64,000 bases of DNA, taken from positions 62,001 to 126,000 of the forward strand of contig NZ_FNEM01000010.1 of the NCBI RefSeq assembly GCF_900100175.1, in the 5' to 3' direction. A program made the position numbers and the translations under genes. The notes under the pieces are model-generated. The model was not told the DNA's origin. It saw only the letters and a list, made by a program, of their open reading frames with translations, and did not search any database. This DNA is from Ferrimonas sediminum (GTDB lineage Bacteria; Pseudomonadota; Gammaproteobacteria; Enterobacterales; Shewanellaceae). Positions 37,720-50,309 of the stretch are shown here, in pieces. Positions within the stretch are counted from its first letter, which is position 1; every line of letters begins with the position of its first letter.

Positions 37720-38742
37720 TTATCTGTTCAGTCCCAGGGCCCATACTTTTGCCCCGTGCGTTAACCCCAATGCCTTGGCATCGGCAGGCTTCAGGGTCAG
37801 TTCCCCGGCCTCGGTATCGATGTGGGCATTGGCTTTGATGATGCTCAGCTGCGCCAACTCGCTGCCGCAGACGATCAGGTTGGCGTCACTGGTGTGATCG
37901 CTGACCTTGAGGGTATAGCTGGCGGATTCCCGCACCGCTTTGATCTGATCCCGTTGACACTCCACGGTCGGACCGGCATCGAAGATGTCGACGTAGCCCT
38001 GGCAACGGAACCCCTGATTTTCCAGCAACCGCAGTGCCGGGCGGGTGTTGTCGTGCACCTCACCCACCACCGCCTGTGCCTCAGGGCTCAGCAGATTGAC
38101 GTAGATGGGATGACGGGGCATCAGTTCGGCCACAAACACCTTGTCACCAATGCCGGTGAGGTAATCAGCGGTAGGGAAGTCGATGCCGAAGAAATGCCGC
38201 TCCAGCCACTGCCAGAACGGCGAGGAGCCGTCGCCATCGGAAACACCGCGCATCTCGGCAATCACCTTGTCACCGAAGCGCTGCGGGTGGGCCGCCATCA
38301 GCAGGAAGCGACACATGGACAGGAAGCGGCCATTATCGTCTTTGCGCCAATCCGGTTTCAGGTACAGGGTGCACAGCTCAGCGGCACCGGTGTAATCGTT
38401 ACACAGGGTCAAGGTGCTGACTTCGCGCCGAATACCCAACTGCGGGGAGACATGCACGTCTTTCCCCAGCCGGTAATGGTAGAAGGCATCCTTGATACCC
38501 ACCGCCGCTTCAATGGCGCAGGTTCCTACCACGTCGCCACTAACGGTGTCTTCCAACACCATCAGATACAGCTCGTCACCGGGCACCTGCACCTGCTTGG
38601 CGAAGCTGCGCAGTGACCGCTGGATCTTGCTTTTCAGCAAGGTCTCATCGATGGGCAACGAGGTAAAACCGTGTCCGGAATCCTCAGCAATTTGCAGCAG
38701 GGCGGGGTAATCCCGCTCCGCAATCGGTCGTACTTTCAGCAT
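37720..38742 (-). CDS. astA: Arginine N-succinyltransferase AstA
   Basis: 340 residues, GNAT-like fold. The N-terminus MLKVRPIAERDYPALLQIAE and AELCTLYLKPDWRKDDNGRF are family signatures; GVSDGDGSSPFWQWLERHFFG and YVDIFDAGPTVECQRDQIK are also characteristic. It succinylates arginine from succinyl-CoA, the first step of the AST pathway. It sits between astC and astD; a 40-base gap separates it from astC. Confidence 0.95.
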   Translation of the reverse strand: MLKVRPIAERDYPALLQIAEDSGHGFTSLPIDETLLKSKIQRSLRSFAKQVQVPGDELYLMVLEDTVSGDVVGTCAIEAAVGIKDAFYHYRLGKDVHVSPQLGIRREVSTLTLCNDYTGAAELCTLYLKPDWRKDDNGRFLSMCRFLLMAAHPQRFGDKVIAEMRGVSDGDGSSPFWQWLERHFFGIDFPTADYLTGIGDKVFVAELMPRHPIYVNLLSPEAQAVVGEVHDNTRPALRLLENQGFRCQGYVDIFDAGPTVECQRDQIKAVRESASYTLKVSDHTSDANLIVCGSELAQLSIIKANAHIDTEAGELTLKPADAKALGLTHGAKVWALGLNR

Positions 38743-38782
38743 GGCCGGTCTCCACTCCAGCCCGCCCCTGGCGGGGAGGGAG

Positions 38783-40324
<1,542 letters not shown>

Positions 40325-41410
40325 TCAGGGACGTCCCGCCGCCGTTACTCTGGCCTCAGGGATCTGATAATAGGCGGTAATCACCTCCAGCCCCTCCACT
40401 TGCTTGATCACCCGGCTGCCCAGAGTCAGATACACCACCTCACCAAAGGCACGGCTCAAGGCGCGAGCCTCGGCATCGCTGTTAAACCACGGCATTTGCA
40501 ACCCCTGCATCAGGGAAAGAAACCGGCCCTGATAGCCGATGCCCTGCAAAAATGCCTCTGCTACCTGAAGCTGATCTTGCAGGTGACCTGCAATGGGCTG
40601 GCAGGGCATCCGCAAAAATCGCACCCCCTCATACACCTCACTGCCGGACTCCAGCCGTGCCTGGCTCAGCCAGGATTGGCGCATACTCTGGTACAGTTTG
40701 GTGGCCTGACGGTGCACCAGAATGGCCCCCAGGGCAAACACGCAGGAATACACCCGCGCCGTCTGAGGATCCCGTCCCTCCTGCTTCAGCCAATGGGCAC
40801 TGCGGCTCTTCATCAACCGGCACCAGCGCCACAGCTTGCGCTGATGAATGCCCTGGCCCTGATTGGGTGACCAGCTCCAATGCTCGAAGATCAACCCGGG
40901 TAACAGGTTGCGCAACCGCTCGTAGCCCAGATAGTTGATCGCCAGTTGCACATCCTGAACATCATTGACCCGGCGAAAATCGAACCGGTTGGAGTTGATG
41001 TATCGAATCAACGCCTTGCTCAACCAGATGTCCGCCTCTATCAGGCGACTGAGGCGACGGATGTCACCGTCGTCATCCAGCAGTTCCTCCAGCAACTCCA
41101 GTTGGGTGATCTGAATGCCAAGATCCCGCTGCAGCCATTGCGGCTGCTCCAGATTCCGATCCAGCTCGGCGGTATAGGCACGATCAAAGAACAACCTCAG
41201 TCGCTGCTCCTGCTCATCTCTTTGGCGGTTTTTCTGAATCCGCTTGAACTCCGCCGCCCGCTCTACCGCCAACTTATGGCGCCAGACAAAGGCCACCTCA
41301 TCGTCCATGGAGGGCTTATTGGAAAACACCGGCTCGGCCAGGCTTTGGTATTGCCAGAACTGGCGTTCGAGGTTTTGCAGAATCTCTGGCTTGGGAAGAT
41401 GGGCGTTCAC
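40325..41410 (-). CDS. HDOD domain protein
   Basis: 361 residues, no membrane segment. The N-terminal 120 residues are charged and helical (RIQKNRQRDEQEQRLRLFFD). The HDOD region (about 105-300) contains LEELLDDDGDIRRLSRLIEA, then LSKALIRYINSNRFDFRRV and AINYLGYERLRNLLPGL, the typical HDOD pattern of helices without the catalytic HD-GYP residues. HDOD proteins act in signalling and stress responses, usually without known ligands. The start is probably GTG 41410, with only a weak ribosome site. Between the ast operon and pabA; no partner gene is obvious. Confidence 0.75.
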   Translation of the reverse strand: MNAHLPKPEILQNLERQFWQYQSLAEPVFSNKPSMDDEVAFVWRHKLAVERAAEFKRIQKNRQRDEQEQRLRLFFDRAYTAELDRNLEQPQWLQRDLGIQITQLELLEELLDDDGDIRRLSRLIEADIWLSKALIRYINSNRFDFRRVNDVQDVQLAINYLGYERLRNLLPGLIFEHWSWSPNQGQGIHQRKLWRWCRLMKSRSAHWLKQEGRDPQTARVYSCVFALGAILVHRQATKLYQSMRQSWLSQARLESGSEVYEGVRFLRMPCQPIAGHLQDQLQVAEAFLQGIGYQGRFLSLMQGLQMPWFNSDAEARALSRAFGEVVYLTLGSRVIKQVEGLEVITAYYQIPEARVTAAGRP

Positions 41411-41715
41411 GGAGTCTCGGTGTCGGTGGTTTTATCTTATTTATAACATAAGCATTTACTCGAGCCGCACTAAAAATCCGCATCAATTTTCTCAAATTCA
41501 ACTTATTTTCCCGGTGCTTATCGATCTTTACTGACCATTATTCCTGCATAAGAATTGGCCTATAGCGCCCGCGGACACTGGATTTCCAACCGCTCGCATG
41601 AAGTAAAACCCCCATCGGATGAGTGGATTTCATTTACCACCACGAAATTGATCATGTGTCAATACGGTTTGAATATCGTAATCTTGACCCAATCCTCAAT
41701 ATAGGAAGTATGAAG

Positions 41716-42147
41716 ATGGTTACAGGTATTCAGATTACACAATCCGCAACTGCTTCTCTGGTAGGCAGTATTTGGCTCATCGATAAGCAAGCACAGCAGG
41801 CCCGTTGCCTGGCCGCCAAGGACCAGTACGAAGCCGATCAAACGGTTTCCCTGGATCAACTGGGTGAGTTTGAGTACCGGGAACTGCCGGTTGAAGGCCA
41901 GACCACCGCCGGCCGCGAAGGCGGTCAGCACCTGAACGTCAACGTGCTCAAGCGTGAAGTTCTGGAGCAGCTGATGGCCGCCCGTGAACGCGTCGAGGCC
42001 GGTGCCGCCAACGACGACGACCATGCGCTGATAGCGGACAACGCCCAGCTGACCATTCGAGTCTCTGGCTATGCCGTTCGTTTCAACGCCCTGACTCTGG
42101 AACAGCAAAAGGACGTAATCACCCGTACCTTTACCCAGAGTATGTAA
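41716..42147 (+). CDS. Conserved-looking protein of unknown function
   Basis: 143 residues, acidic, soluble, with no signal peptide or membrane segment. I do not recognise the family. Notable stretches are [20 protein letters not shown] near the N-terminus, a central low-complexity-free [20 protein letters not shown], and [20 protein letters not shown]. The balanced codon use, an AGGAAG ribosome site seven bases before ATG 41716, and a strong terminator argue that it is real. ATG 41710 is too close to that site, and the frame open 29 codons further upstream is AT-rich and not gene-like. Confidence 0.7.
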   Translation: MVTGIQITQSATASLVGSIWLIDKQAQQARCLAAKDQYEADQTVSLDQLGEFEYRELPVEGQTTAGREGGQHLNVNVLKREVLEQLMAARERVEAGAANDDDHALIADNAQLTIRVSGYAVRFNALTLEQQKDVITRTFTQSM

Positions 42148-42489
42148 GTTCGCCCTGCGCACTGACCCCGACAACGCCGCTCTTCCAGCGGCGTTGTTGT
42201 TTGCCCCGCCCTGCCCTCGCCTTTGGGCAAGGTGACCGCTCCCCTGATTCAGTCACTGCCCATGTTACATAACGTCAAGGCAGTTATCGTCGCACAACAG
42301 AGTCCAGATCATGGCTGCCAAACTGATGCCGAGCGCCCTGCCAGCACTGACCGCCGCCATCGAAAAAAGCAAACAGAAATACCCTTAACGCCATACTGAT
42401 GGTGCACCCCAAAGGTGATCTTGGCGTGCCGGACAGGTAGAATGCCACCGCCTGACTACCTCCAGTAATCGCTGATAACGGATGACCGC
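42148..42489. other. 342-base intergenic region before pabA
   Basis: Contains the terminator at 42171-42203 and an isolated 25-codon frame (42311-42388, MAAKLMPSALPA to KQKYP) without a convincing ribosome site. I see no RNA gene or repeat; the pabA promoter should lie in the last 100 bases but no clear -35/-10 pair stands out. Confidence 0.5.
42171..42203 (+). terminator. Terminator of the unknown gene at 41716-42147
   Basis: An 11-base perfect stem ACAACGCCGCT / AGCGGCGTTGT with a CTTCC loop is followed by TGTTTG. Confidence 0.8.
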
Positions 42490-43077
42490 ATGCTTTTGAT
42501 GCTCGACAACTACGACTCCTTTACCTACAACCTGGTGCAGTATTTCCAGCAGTTGGGGCAACAGGTGGTAGTGCGTCGTAACGACCAGACCAGTCTGGCG
42601 GAGATCGAAGCACTGGCACCGGACTATCTGGTGATCTCTCCCGGTCCCTGCAGCCCCAATGAAGCCGGGCTGTCGCTGGCACTGGTGCGCCACTTTGCCG
42701 GCCGCATTCCGTTATTGGGAGTGTGCCTGGGCCACCAGACCATCGCCCAGCACCTGGGGGCCCGGGTGGTGCGGGCCCACACAGTGATGCACGGCAAGAC
42801 GTCGCTGATCAGCCACAACGGTCAAGGGGTATTTCAGGGCCTCAATCAGCCGCTGAGGGTCACCCGCTACCACTCACTGGTGGTGGATCCGGCCAGCCTT
42901 CCCGAGTGCCTGGCGGTGACCGCCTGGTGCGACAATGCCGCCGGTGAACGGGAGATCATGGGCTTCCGCCACCGGCAGTTACCACTGGAGGGGGTGCAGT
43001 TTCACCCGGAGTCTATCCTGACCGAACAGGGGCTGGCACTGCTGAATAACTTCTTGAAACAAAACAGCCCCAACTGA
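42490..43077 (+). CDS. pabA: Aminodeoxychorismate synthase glutamine amidotransferase PabA
   Basis: 195 residues, class I glutamine amidotransferase. [20 protein letters not shown] opens the family; [11 protein letters not shown], the nucleophile elbow [13 protein letters not shown] and the catalytic His-Glu in [13 protein letters not shown] complete the triad. It supplies ammonia to PabB for folate synthesis; TrpG is the main alternative, but the absence of trp genes nearby and synteny with the ast operon and crp favour PabA. Confidence 0.92.
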   Translation: MLLMLDNYDSFTYNLVQYFQQLGQQVVVRRNDQTSLAEIEALAPDYLVISPGPCSPNEAGLSLALVRHFAGRIPLLGVCLGHQTIAQHLGARVVRAHTVMHGKTSLISHNGQGVFQGLNQPLRVTRYHSLVVDPASLPECLAVTAWCDNAAGEREIMGFRHRQLPLEGVQFHPESILTEQGLALLNNFLKQNSPN

Positions 43078-43152
43078 GCCGGCGCGACCTTTTAAGCTGC
43101 CCTTCAAGGTGTGATATAACCCACACTTATCACCCATGAAGGAAACACAACA

Positions 43153-45615
43153 ATGAAAAAATGGATTGGACTGGGTTGCACACTCAGCCTGGTGACGGCC
43201 TGCGCCTCGGTCACCCCCACCTTCAGCGATTCCGCGCCCGCCACCGCCGTCCCCCTGCCGGCACTGGCCCCACTGACCATCGACCAACCCCTGACCCTGA
43301 AGCGGATCATGGCCAATCCAGACTGGATGGGCAACGCCCCCCAGGATCCCGGCTGGGCTCTGGACGGCAGTGGCATCTACTATTGGCAGAAACAGACTGA
43401 TTCCGAGCTGAGTGTGCCCTTTTTGATGGACACTCAAGGCCACACCGAGGCGCTGCCCTACCCGCAGTGGCACCGGGCCGAACACAAGCGCCAAAGCCAG
43501 GACGGCCGACTGGCCGCCTGGTTGTATGAAGGCAACCTGATGGTGATGGATCTGCCCGGCACTGCCCCGCGCCAGCTAACCCGGGACAGCAGTGCCGTGA
43601 ACGACTTCAGCTTTACCCTGGACAATCAACTGCTGATTCGCCGCGGCAACAAGCTGTATCGCATCGACCCCGCCTCCGGCCTGACCCGGCTGCACGCCGA
43701 GCTGGTGTTCGGCCAGAAGCCGGACGCCGCCAAGGTACCGGACAGCTACCTGGCCCAACAACAGAAGCGGCTGATCCGCTACGTCGACAAACAATACCGC
43801 GACGCCGCCGACAAGGCCCAGCGTCAGCAGCAGCGCCAACAGGCCGACCCAACCCTGGCACCCCGGCCCTTCTACCTCAACGGCAGCGAAAAGCTGGTGA
43901 CTCTAAGCCCGTCTCCTCAGGGGCGCTACCTGCTGGCGGTGGTCACCGACAAGGACGGCAGCTGGCGCAAAGACCACGACATCATGCCCAACTACCTGGA
44001 TAAACGCGGCTACGTCGAGGCGGTCAAAGCCCGCGCTCGAGTCGCCGAAGCCGAAGTGGCCTCGCAGCGGCTGGTGATTCTGGATACCCAGACCGGCGAG
44101 CATACCGACGTCAGCTGGGAAGGGCTGTCCGGTTTCGACGCCGACGTTCTGGCCGAGGTGAAGCGGGAAAATGCCGCCCGAAATGGCGAGAGGTACCAAT
44201 CCAAAAACGCGTTGCGCACCCTGCGATTGATGCAGGACTGGGGCTGGGAGCAGAGCGCCATTCAATGGTCACCGGACGGCAGCAAGCTGGCGGTGATGCT
44301 GGAGGCCGGCGCCGACAACAAGGATCGCTGGCTGGCTACGGTCGATCTGCAGCGGGGCACCCTGACCAGTCAGCACCGGCTTCATGACGATGCCTGGGTC
44401 AACTACACCCACAATGAGTTTGGCTGGAGCCGGGACGGCGAATCACTGTACTACCTGTCTGAGGAGTCCGGCTACTCGCAGCTGTATCTGAAGCCGCTGG
44501 ACGGCGAGGCCCGCGCCCTGACCCGGGGGCAGTATGTGGTCTCCAGCCTGACCCAGAGCCGGGATGGCAGCCGCTTCCTGTTTAAGGCCAACGCCAACCA
44601 CCCGGGCCAGTACGAGGTGTTCAGCGTGGCCACCGACAGCGGTGAGATTCAGCAGTTGACCGATCTGAAGGGGGGGCTGGACTACCGCCTCAGCCCGGAC
44701 GAAAACCAGCTGCTGCTAAGCGCCTCCGGCCGCACCCGTCCCCCGGAGCTGTTCATTCAGCCCATTGGCGGCCAGGCCCGCCAGCTGACCCACACCACCA
44801 GCGACGCGTTTCTCGATTACGCCTGGCAAACGCCGGAGATCGTCGCCATCCCCTCCAGCCATCAGGACAAGCCGGTGTACGCCCGCATCTACCGGCCTCA
44901 GAACGACAGCAAGAAACAGCAAGGCCGCTATCCGGCGGTGATCTTCAATCACGGCGCCGGCTACCTGCAGAACGCCCACTATGGCTGGTCCGGCTACTTC
45001 CGCGAGTTCATGTTCCACAACCTGCTGGCGCAGCAGGGCTACGTGGTGATGGACATCGACTACCGCGGCTCCAAGGGCTATGGCCGCGACTGGCGCACCG
45101 CCATCTACCGCAACATGGGCCACAGTGAAGTGCAAGACATGCTCGACGGCATCAACTGGATGGCCCAGTCGCTGCAGGTGGATGACCAACGCGTCGGCAC
45201 CTATGGCGGCTCCTACGGCGGCTTTCTGACCTTTATGGCCCTGTTCACCGAGCCACAGGCGTTTCAGGCCGGGGCCGCCCTGCGGCCGGTCACCGACTGG
45301 GCCCACTACAACTACGGCTACAGCTCCAATATCCTCAATACCCCGCAGATCGATCCCATCGCCTACGAACGCAGCTCTCCCATCGAGTTTGCCCAGGGGC
45401 TGGAAAAACCTCTGCTGATCATGACCGGGGTGCTGGACGACAACGTGTTCTTTCAGGACAGCGTGCGACTGGTACAGCGCCTGATTGAGCTGGAAAAACC
45501 GACGTTTGAGACCGCCATCTACCCGGTGGAGCCGCACGGATTCCGCCAGCCTTCCAGCTGGCTGGATGAATATCGACGCATTTTTAAGTTATTCGAGGAA
45601 AACCTCAATCCCTAG
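43153..45615 (+). CDS. S9 family (prolyl oligopeptidase-like) lipoprotein peptidase
   Basis: 820 residues. A lipobox VTAC at Cys17 anchors it to the envelope. The N-terminal two thirds is a beta-propeller with repeated WSPDGSKLAV and WSRDGESLYYLS blades. The C-terminal alpha/beta hydrolase domain has the nucleophile in GTYGGSYGGFLTF, the acid in TGVLDDNVFFQD and the His in VEPHGFRQP. It should cleave oligopeptides in the periplasm or at the outer membrane. AAGGAAAC precedes the ATG. Substrate unknown; it stands alone. A GC-rich hairpin followed by a T-run lies near 45780-45812. Confidence 0.9.
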   Translation: MKKWIGLGCTLSLVTACASVTPTFSDSAPATAVPLPALAPLTIDQPLTLKRIMANPDWMGNAPQDPGWALDGSGIYYWQKQTDSELSVPFLMDTQGHTEALPYPQWHRAEHKRQSQDGRLAAWLYEGNLMVMDLPGTAPRQLTRDSSAVNDFSFTLDNQLLIRRGNKLYRIDPASGLTRLHAELVFGQKPDAAKVPDSYLAQQQKRLIRYVDKQYRDAADKAQRQQQRQQADPTLAPRPFYLNGSEKLVTLSPSPQGRYLLAVVTDKDGSWRKDHDIMPNYLDKRGYVEAVKARARVAEAEVASQRLVILDTQTGEHTDVSWEGLSGFDADVLAEVKRENAARNGERYQSKNALRTLRLMQDWGWEQSAIQWSPDGSKLAVMLEAGADNKDRWLATVDLQRGTLTSQHRLHDDAWVNYTHNEFGWSRDGESLYYLSEESGYSQLYLKPLDGEARALTRGQYVVSSLTQSRDGSRFLFKANANHPGQYEVFSVATDSGEIQQLTDLKGGLDYRLSPDENQLLLSASGRTRPPELFIQPIGGQARQLTHTTSDAFLDYAWQTPEIVAIPSSHQDKPVYARIYRPQNDSKKQQGRYPAVIFNHGAGYLQNAHYGWSGYFREFMFHNLLAQQGYVVMDIDYRGSKGYGRDWRTAIYRNMGHSEVQDMLDGINWMAQSLQVDDQRVGTYGGSYGGFLTFMALFTEPQAFQAGAALRPVTDWAHYNYGYSSNILNTPQIDPIAYERSSPIEFAQGLEKPLLIMTGVLDDNVFFQDSVRLVQRLIELEKPTFETAIYPVEPHGFRQPSSWLDEYRRIFKLFEENLNP

Positions 45616-45779
45616 CAAAGAGCAGTCACGGGCGTCCATTGTCACCCGCAACCTGTTGGCTGGTTGAAAAAAGGTTAAATATTTATCTTCTTTTGTTGAA
45701 TATTTAGTCATGCCGCGTTAAATTGAAACTGTCACTGACACTGTGACTACCTTGAATGGTTGTGTTCGTCCTACTTTTG

Positions 45780-45812
45780 CCCTGCCACGGAGTTGGTGGG
45801 GCGTTTTCTTTT
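45780..45812 (+). terminator. Probable terminator of the S9 peptidase gene
   Basis: CCTGCCAC pairs imperfectly with GGTGGGG (bulge in the 5' arm) and is followed by TTTTCTTTTTT on the plus strand. Confidence 0.5.
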
Positions 45813-45870
45813 TTGGCGGCCTGAGTCGTCCGCGCCGCTGTCGCCTGCGGCCACCTGAGCATATTTCCAG

Positions 45871-45911
45871 AAAAACAAAAACCCGCATCACCTGACGGTG
45901 ATGCGGGTTTT
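45871..45911 (-). terminator. Array terminator T3
   Basis: A 13-base stem AACCCGCATCACC / GGTGATGCGGGTT with loop TGAC (plus-strand reading); TTTTTGTTTTT follows on the minus strand. The stem is identical to T1. Confidence 0.85.
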
Positions 45912-46020
45912 CAGTTGTAGGTTGGCGTTGGCCGATAAGCCGCCGCTCTTGTGTTAGCGGAATGGACGCACTCGCCGGCACCACCGCAGTCGCCTGCGGC
46001 CGCCAGAGTACATCCCAAAT

Positions 46021-46058
46021 AAACAAAAACCCGCTGACTCTGTCGAATCAGCGGGTTC
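46021..46058 (-). terminator. Array terminator T2
   Basis: Stem AACCCGCTGA / TCAGCGGGTT with a ten-base loop, followed by TTTTTGTTT on the minus strand. The outer stem matches T1 and T3 but the inner pairs differ while still pairing. Confidence 0.85.
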
Positions 46059-46173
46059 TCAGTTGTAGGTTGGCGTTGGCCGATAAGCCGCCGCTCTTGT
46101 GTTAGCGGAGTGGACGCACTCGCCGGCACCGCCACTGTCGCCTGCGGCCACCTCAGCGTACTTCCAAATAAAA

Positions 46174-46209
46174 CAAAAACCCGCATCACCTGATGGTGAT
46201 GCGGGTTTT
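46174..46209 (-). terminator. Array terminator T1, directly after rnpB
   Basis: A 13-base stem AACCCGCATCACC / GGTGATGCGGGTT with loop TGAT, followed by TTTTTGTTTT on the minus strand, about ten bases beyond the rnpB 3' end. Confidence 0.9.
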
Positions 46210-46217
46210 CTATTGTA

Positions 46218-46602
<385 letters not shown>

Positions 46603-46609
46603 AGGCGGG

Positions 46610-46638
46610 AGTATACCCCGCTACCAGCCCTGCTCCAA
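46610..46638 (-). promoter_or_regulatory. Sigma-70 promoter of rnpB
   Basis: On the minus strand TTGGAG and TATACT are 17 bases apart, followed by a GC-rich discriminator (CCCGCC). The predicted start near 46602 matches the 5' base of the P1 helix. The -35 lies within the last codons of rsmI. Confidence 0.75.
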
Positions 46639-47460
46639 GCCATACTTGTACAGAGCGTTCTTTTTCTGACCGAACAGTTCGGCGGTGATGGCGGCGGCCT
46701 TCTTCAGCGGCAACTCCTGCGCCAGCAGTTTCAGGGCTTTAACCGTCTCCGCCGGCAGGGTGTCGTCCTGCATGCGGAACCCGGCGATCATCAGCACCAT
46801 CTCGCCACGGGTGCGGTTGTCGTCTTCCTGCAACCACGCCAGCAGCTGCGCCGCCGGACGCCCCTCGATGGTCTCAAAAGTCTTGGTGATCTCCCGCGCC
46901 AGCACCACGTCCCGATCCGGCCCCATCACCGTCACCACATCAGCCAGGGTGTCCAACACCCGTCGGGGCGACTCGTAGAAAATCATGGTGCGAGGCTCCT
47001 GCAGCAGCGCCTGCAGCTTATCCTGACGCCCCTTGCTCTTGGCCGGCAGAAAGCCTTCAAAACTGAAGCGGTCAGATGGCAGCCCCGCCGCGCACAGGGC
47101 GGTGGTGGCGGCACAGGGACCCGGCAGCGGCACCACAGGGTGACCGGCGGCACGCACCTGAGACACCAGGTGATAACCCGGATCGGAGATCAGCGGCGTG
47201 CCCGCATCCGACACCAGGGCGATGGACTCGCCGCTGTCCAGTTTGCTGATCAACCACTGCGCCCGTTGACGCTCGTTGTGGTCATGAACCGACAAGGTTT
47301 TGGTTTTAATACCAAAATGACTCAGCAACTTACCGCTGTGACGGGTATCTTCACAGGCGATCAGATCCACCTGAGCCAACACCGTCAGCGCGCGCTGGGT
47401 AATGTCGTCCAGATTGCCAATGGGGGTTGGCACGATGTAGAGCGTTGGCTTGGATTCCAT
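46621..47460 (-). CDS. rsmI: 16S rRNA C1402 2'-O-methyltransferase RsmI
   Basis: 279 residues, tetrapyrrole-methylase-like SAM enzyme. Family motifs are [67 protein letters not shown] and [12 protein letters not shown]. It methylates the ribose of C1402 in the decoding centre. I start at ATG 47460 ([11 protein letters not shown]); the frame runs 12 codons further without a ribosome site. It is divergent from lpoA and upstream of rnpB, a conserved arrangement. Confidence 0.95.
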   Translation of the reverse strand: MESKPTLYIVPTPIGNLDDITQRALTVLAQVDLIACEDTRHSGKLLSHFGIKTKTLSVHDHNERQRAQWLISKLDSGESIALVSDAGTPLISDPGYHLVSQVRAAGHPVVPLPGPCAATTALCAAGLPSDRFSFEGFLPAKSKGRQDKLQALLQEPRTMIFYESPRRVLDTLADVVTVMGPDRDVVLAREITKTFETIEGRPAAQLLAWLQEDDNRTRGEMVLMIAGFRMQDDTLPAETVKALKLLAQELPLKKAAAITAELFGQKKNALYKYGLEQGW

Positions 47461-47544
47461 GGGTAAACTCTTGGTGACTGTTGATTGGTTTAGCATCGAC
47501 AGAGGGTTACACTATTGGCTGTGATTTTATCAGAGTGGGTTCCG

Positions 47545-49370
47545 GTGTTGAAAAACTTCTCCTCAAAACTGGCAAAAACCGCCGGTCTGTTGGCTTTGAC
47601 CATGCTGCTGGCCTCCTGCGCCTCGGGCCCAACTGCCCCGACGTCGGCGCCAAAGACTCAGGTCGAGCTGGGGGTGGTGACCGACACGCCGCAGCATTAC
47701 CTGCAACAAGCCAGCCAAGCTGAGGGCGACCAACAGCAGCGCTGGCTGCTGCTGGCCGCCCGCGCCTACACCGAACAGGGGGATCTGGCCGACGCCGCCC
47801 AGATCCTGGCCGGGCTGGAATCGCGCCTGAGCCAGGCACCGCAACTGCAGGCGGAATACCGGCTGCTGCTCAGTGAACAGGCGATGGCAGCTCAGAAGCG
47901 TGCCGAAGCTCTGGCACTGCTGGACTGGCCCCTGAACTGGCCCCTGAGCAACGCCCAGTGGCAACACTACTACCGTTTGAAAGGCGAGCTGTACCAGGCC
48001 TCGGCAGCGCCGCTGCCCGCCGCGGCGTCGTTTTATACCCTGTCCCGCTACCAGCCAAAGGATGAACGCCAGCAAAGCCTGGACAGCTTGTGGCAAAGCC
48101 TGGGCCAGGCCGATGAAGCCCAGCTGAGAACCGCCATCGGCGAGTCTCAGGATCCGCTGTGGCGCGGCTGGCTGGAGCTGGCGTGGCTGGCCAAGCATTT
48201 CGCCATTCAACCCTCGACCCTGGTGGGCGAACTGGCCCGCTGGCAGCGGGACAACCCGCAGCACCCGGCGGCCCGCAATCTGCCGGCGGATCTGCAACTG
48301 GCCCTGACGGTGCAACCCTACCGGCCCCAAACCGTGGCGGTGCTGCTGCCGCTGAGCGGCCGAGTGGCCGCCCAGGCCAAGTCGATTCAGGACGGCATTC
48401 TGGCCCGGGCACTGGAGCAGGAAACCGGCCGTCAGGTGCGCTTCTACGACACCGGCAAGCTGGATGCGGCCGACGCCTATCAGCAGGCGGTCACCGACGG
48501 CGCCGAGTTCATCATCGGTCCACTGCTCAAAGCCAATGTCGACAAGGTGATGGCCATCGCCGATCCGCAACTGCCGATGCTGATGCTCAACCAGCCGGGC
48601 ATTGAGTTCAATAACGAAGACAACCACTTCTTCTTCGCCCTGTCGCCGGAAGAGGAAGCGATGCACGTGGCCGAGCGCCTGTACCAGGACGGCCGCACCA
48701 TGCCACTGGTGCTGGCTCCCGCCTCGTCGGTGGGCCGTCGCATGGCGCGGGAGTTCGATGCCACCTGGCAGACCCTCACCGACAAGCCGGTGGAGGTGCA
48801 CTATTTTGACCGTACCGACACCATGCAGGCGGCGGTTCGAAGCGCCCTGCTGGTGGATGCCAGCCTGGCCCAGATCGCCGACGTGAAACAGGCCTTTGGC
48901 AACAAGACCATTGCCGACTTCCGCTCCCGACGCGACATCGACGCCATCTTCGTGGTGGCCGACGTCAACGAGGTGCGGCTGCTTAAACCGTTTATCGACG
49001 TCAACATCGCGGTGTTCGCCGAGCCGCCGCAGCTGTACACCAGCAGCCGCGCCAATGCCCGCAGCGACAGTCGTCAGGCCCGGGGCGAACTCGATGGCCT
49101 GTACGTCAGTGACATGCCCTGGCTGCTGGGCAACACCGACAACCGCCAACGGATCCATACTCTGTGGCCGGATCGCAGCGACAGCCAGCTGCGCCTGTTC
49201 GCCATGGGCCACGACAGCTGGGCCCTGATTGACCGCCTGGCACAGATGCGGGTGTTCTCCGGTTACCGAGTACAAGGCCTGTCGGGGCAGTTGGCGGTCA
49301 CCGACAAGGGCGTCCTAAGCCGTCAATTGGGCTGGGCTCAATACCGCCGCGGCAAGTTACGCGCTGAACA

Positions 49371-49374
<4 letters not shown>
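47545..49374 (+). CDS. lpoA: Penicillin-binding protein activator LpoA
   Basis: About 609 residues. The lipobox LLASCAS follows a basic N-region (KNFSSKLAK) and hydrophobic core. The N-terminal domain is TPR-like (RAYTEQGDLADAAQILAGLE), and the C-terminal domain is a periplasmic-binding-protein fold starting at VAVLLPLSGRVAAQAKSIQD. It activates PBP1a, whose gene starts at 63535. No ATG fits; I chose GTG 47545, just before LKNFSSKLAK, with TTG 47515, GTG 47521 and TTG 47548 as alternatives. Its TGA overlaps the yraN ATG. Confidence 0.9.
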
Positions 49375-50308
<934 letters not shown>

Positions 50309-50309
50309 T

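Larger units (their letters stand above)
45815..46212 (-). repeat. Tandem repeats of the rnpB 3' end plus terminator (about 149 bases per unit)
   Basis: The junction TTGTAGGTTGGCGTTGGCCG recurs at 45915 and 46063 and, with one change, at 46213 inside rnpB; spacings are 148 and 150. A partial unit occupies about 45818-45914. On the minus strand each unit reads: conserved spacer with GTCCAC, a CCGCT/AGCGG hairpin, the rnpB-like GGCTTATCGGCCAACGCCAAC end, then a T-rich terminator. This resembles the repeats downstream of E. coli rnpB as I recall them. Confidence 0.9.
45616..46217. other. 602-base region between the S9 peptidase and rnpB
   Basis: No protein gene. From 45616 to about 45815 it is AT-rich 3' flank of the peptidase gene with a probable terminator. 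From about 45815 to 46217 it holds the rnpB-derived tandem repeats described separately. Reading frames across it simply translate the repeats and are not genes. Confidence 0.8.

Noticed and set aside
47563-49275. 570-codon antisense frame opposite lpoA
   Set aside because: Same shadow effect; His/Gln-rich translation typical of reversed GC-rich codons.
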